Positions 19,280-20,345 of a stretch of DNA of 20,345 bases are shown here, in pieces. The notes under the pieces are model-generated. The model had not been told where the DNA came from, made no database searches, and was given only the letters and a program-made list of their open reading frames with translations. This DNA comes from a virus, in the IMG/VR virus record IMGVR_UViG_3300007631_000008, positions 1 through 20,345 of that record. One strand, written 5' to 3'. Made by a program: the position numbers and the translations under genes. Position 1 is the stretch's first letter. Each line of letters starts with the position of its first letter.

Positions 19280-19895
19280 GATCTGCCTCCTTTTCGCTGT
19301 CACTCAAAACCCGATCTATGTACCAAACGGCTTTACGCAGCGACTCATTGCCGCCCTTGTGCCGGTAGCGCCAGAGGTACTTGATGGCGTTGAGAATGCG
19401 GAAGTCATGCCCATCGGCGGCGAGCTGCTCGAGCACTTCGATGCACTCAATGCCGCCCTGGGTGTAGTGCGCGGGGTGTTCAACTGCGTCGGCAGTTGTA
19501 AAGCGATCCTTGATGGCTGCCTCGGCCTTTCTTCGATTTTCGACGTCACGCTCGACAAGTGACGACGTCCAATTCTGAGGACTAAAACCAAAGCCAGGTG
19601 CCCATTTGGCACGCCCTCTGGATTGCCACTCGCGATCGTCACAATTAAGGCGGGGTCGCGCGGCGTGCCAAAACGCAATGCCAATGCCGCAGTCATTGTC
19701 CATCGCCCAGTAATTAGCCCACTCTGGCGCCTGCGACCAGTCAACGGCCCTCTCGTCCACCGCCGGCCCAACCGTGAGCTCGTGCCGCCGCAGCGCGGCC
19801 ATAGCATCACCGGCCCGCTCGTCGCGCACTTTATCTATGCGACGCTTGATTGCGGCCTCACGGTGCTCTTGATCCTCGATCTCTAGGTGGTGCAT
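19272..19895 (-). CDS. DUF3310-domain protein, 207 aa
   Basis: The start chosen is ATG at 19895 (AAGGAGG upstream) over an in-frame start at 19937 that encodes an Arg-rich lead. The C-terminal domain, residues about 137-200, is DUF3310: EHPAHYTQGGIECIEVLEQL, then NAIKYLWRYRHKGGNESLRK and AVWYIDRVL. T7 gp1.7, a DUF3310 member, is a nucleotide kinase. The N-terminal half contains ANYWAMDNDCGIGIAFWHAA and GRAKWAPGFGFSPQNWTSSL, an extra module found in some larger phage relatives and of unknown role. It lies early in the region, compatible with nucleotide metabolism. Confidence 0.8.
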   Translation of the reverse strand: MHHLEIEDQEHREAAIKRRIDKVRDERAGDAMAALRRHELTVGPAVDERAVDWSQAPEWANYWAMDNDCGIGIAFWHAARPRLNCDDREWQSRGRAKWAPGFGFSPQNWTSSLVERDVENRRKAEAAIKDRFTTADAVEHPAHYTQGGIECIEVLEQLAADGHDFRILNAIKYLWRYRHKGGNESLRKAVWYIDRVLSDSEKEADHG

Positions 19896-20032
19896 CCGTC
19901 CTCCTTGTCGTCGTCGGCGCCTGGCTCGCGCTCCCATTCATCACACGTCGCGTCTGACCCGGTAGGCACATCGGCTAGGCTGCACCAGCCCGGGACATAC
20001 CAGCGGCACCAGCGGCATGGCTTATCGGTCAC
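19883..20032 (-). CDS. Cys/Trp-rich mini-protein, 49 aa
   Basis: GTG at 20032 has GGAGG 6 nt upstream; stop TAG at 19883. It reads MTDKPCRWCRWYVPGWCSLA, then DVPTGSDATCDEWEREPGAD: C6-x2-C9-x7-C17-x12-C30 followed by D-E-W-E, plus C47. Short proteins with C-R-x-C-R-x-[WY]...C...C-x-E-W-E occur in many Pseudomonadota phages and look like one-zinc folds. Function unknown. It overlaps DUF3310 by 13 nt and the methyltransferase end in one frame by 11 nt. Confidence 0.7.
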   Translation of the reverse strand: MTDKPCRWCRWYVPGWCSLADVPTGSDATCDEWEREPGADDDKEDGCTT

Positions 20033-20345
20033 CCATGGCCTCCTTGATTACTTCTGCCGCGACTTGCGGGACGATGGCGTTTCCGTAGGCGCGCAAGCGT
20101 CCCACTCGGGCGGGTATCCCATGAGCCAGCGGGAATGTGCCGGATTCAACTGGCCGCCACTTTCCATCCCGGCAGTAGAGCCAGTCAGGATCGTTCCATC
20201 CGGTTTTAGCCTTGCCGGTTCCCGATTTTCTTTGAGTCTGAGGACAACCTCGCTGATGTAACCCGAGTCCCGATTGGTCGCTGCACGGCTCGGCCTCTCT
20301 TGCTGACGATCCACGGTGTCCATCGTGTTTGCTGTCGGCCACCCC
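20022..20345 (-). CDS. DNA cytosine methyltransferase C-terminal end, frame A (partial)
   Basis: Open from the window edge to TAA at 20022, so the 5' part lies outside. It reads WNDPDWLYCRDGKWRPVESG, TFPLAHGIPARVGRLRAYGN and AIVPQVAAEVIKEAMGDR. The R-x-x-A-Y-G-N-A-I-x-P-x-V-A-x-x-x-I block is motif X of C5-cytosine methyltransferases, and the CRDGKWRPVE lead is common in phage Dcm-type enzymes. Catalytic motifs would lie upstream, outside this window. Such enzymes protect phage DNA from restriction or alter host regulation. The first half (MADS-type linker) is low in recognisable structure. A second frame over the same DNA also looks like a methyltransferase end (see 20048-20344), so which one continues the gene is open. 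Confidence 0.6.
   Translation of the reverse strand, partial: GVADSKHDGHRGSSAREAEPCSDQSGLGLHQRGCPQTQRKSGTGKAKTGWNDPDWLYCRDGKWRPVESGTFPLAHGIPARVGRLRAYGNAIVPQVAAEVIKEAMGDR
20048..20344 (-). CDS. Methyltransferase-like C-terminal end, frame B (partial)
   Basis: Open from the window edge to TAA at 20048, overlapping frame A. It reads GWPTANTMDTVDRQQERPSR, SGYISEVVLRLKENREPARL and GGQLNPAHSRWLMGYPPEWD followed by CAPTETPSSRKS. The L-N-P-x-x-x-x-W-L-M-G-[FY]-P-x-x-W element is frequent at the C-terminus of phage DNA methylases. Many codons in the first third end in G or C, as in the neighbouring genes, and the ribosome site of the next gene lies just after this stop. Both facts favour this frame, while motif X favours frame A. 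At most one is likely to be the main product. Confidence 0.45.
   Translation of the reverse strand, partial: GWPTANTMDTVDRQQERPSRAATNRDSGYISEVVLRLKENREPARLKPDGTILTGSTAGMESGGQLNPAHSRWLMGYPPEWDACAPTETPSSRKSRQK

Overview
This window is a stretch of a tailed double-stranded DNA bacteriophage, or an integrated prophage of the same kind. It is GC-rich, gene-dense and almost entirely encoded on the minus strand. The gene types point to a podovirus-like virion with lambda-style gene order: an Sf6-type small terminase, a large portal with a Gln-rich tail, a scaffold, an N4-gp56-type major capsid, P22-gp4/gp10-like tail proteins, then NinB, a DUF1364 protein, a resolvase and a Q-like regulator. The host is most likely a high-GC Pseudomonadota, because the lysis cassette (endolysin plus Rz/Rz1 spanins) needs a Gram-negative envelope. 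The species cannot be told from this window, and no integrase or repressor lies in it.

Read in the direction of transcription, from 20345 down to 1: (1) 20345-17314, end of the early/middle region: cytosine methyltransferase end, a Cys-rich mini-protein, DUF3310, a DksA-like zinc finger, NinB, DUF1364, a hypothetical, a PD-(D/E)XK resolvase and a Q-like late regulator. (2) 17313-17230, a compact control region: a sigma70-type promoter followed about 20-30 nt later by an intrinsic terminator, the layout of lambda pR'-tR'. (3) 17229-13194, late cassette I: metallophosphoesterase, small envelope proteins, endolysin, holin candidate, Rz/Rz1, and small conserved genes including DUF1353. (4) 12541-13207, three small plus-strand genes, the last a predicted HTH protein, which interrupt the minus-strand array. 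(5) 12419-9934, packaging: TerS, a zinc-ribbon mini-protein, and a large terminase encoded as two ORFs (ATPase and nuclease) separated by three small ORFs. (6) 9925-5453, head: portal, a 57-aa protein, a DUF1289 Fe-S-type protein, scaffold and major capsid, with intrinsic terminators between transcription units. (7) 5395-1, connector and tail: a 49-aa basic protein, a HeH/SAP-type protein, adaptor, tail protein, a 772-aa repeat-rich fibre, and the start of a second tail protein with an Mtd-type N-terminus.

The genes are tightly packed, with 4-nt (ATGA/GTGA/TTGA) and 8-nt stop/start overlaps that imply translational coupling. No stretch longer than 300 bases lacks a gene. The most unusual item is the split large terminase: both halves keep their catalytic motifs, and the intervening ORFs are phased and coupled like normal genes. 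Also notable are the terminator U-tracts that run straight into ATG codons, the methyltransferase end that reads as methyltransferase-like protein in two overlapping frames, and the repeat-built fibre.
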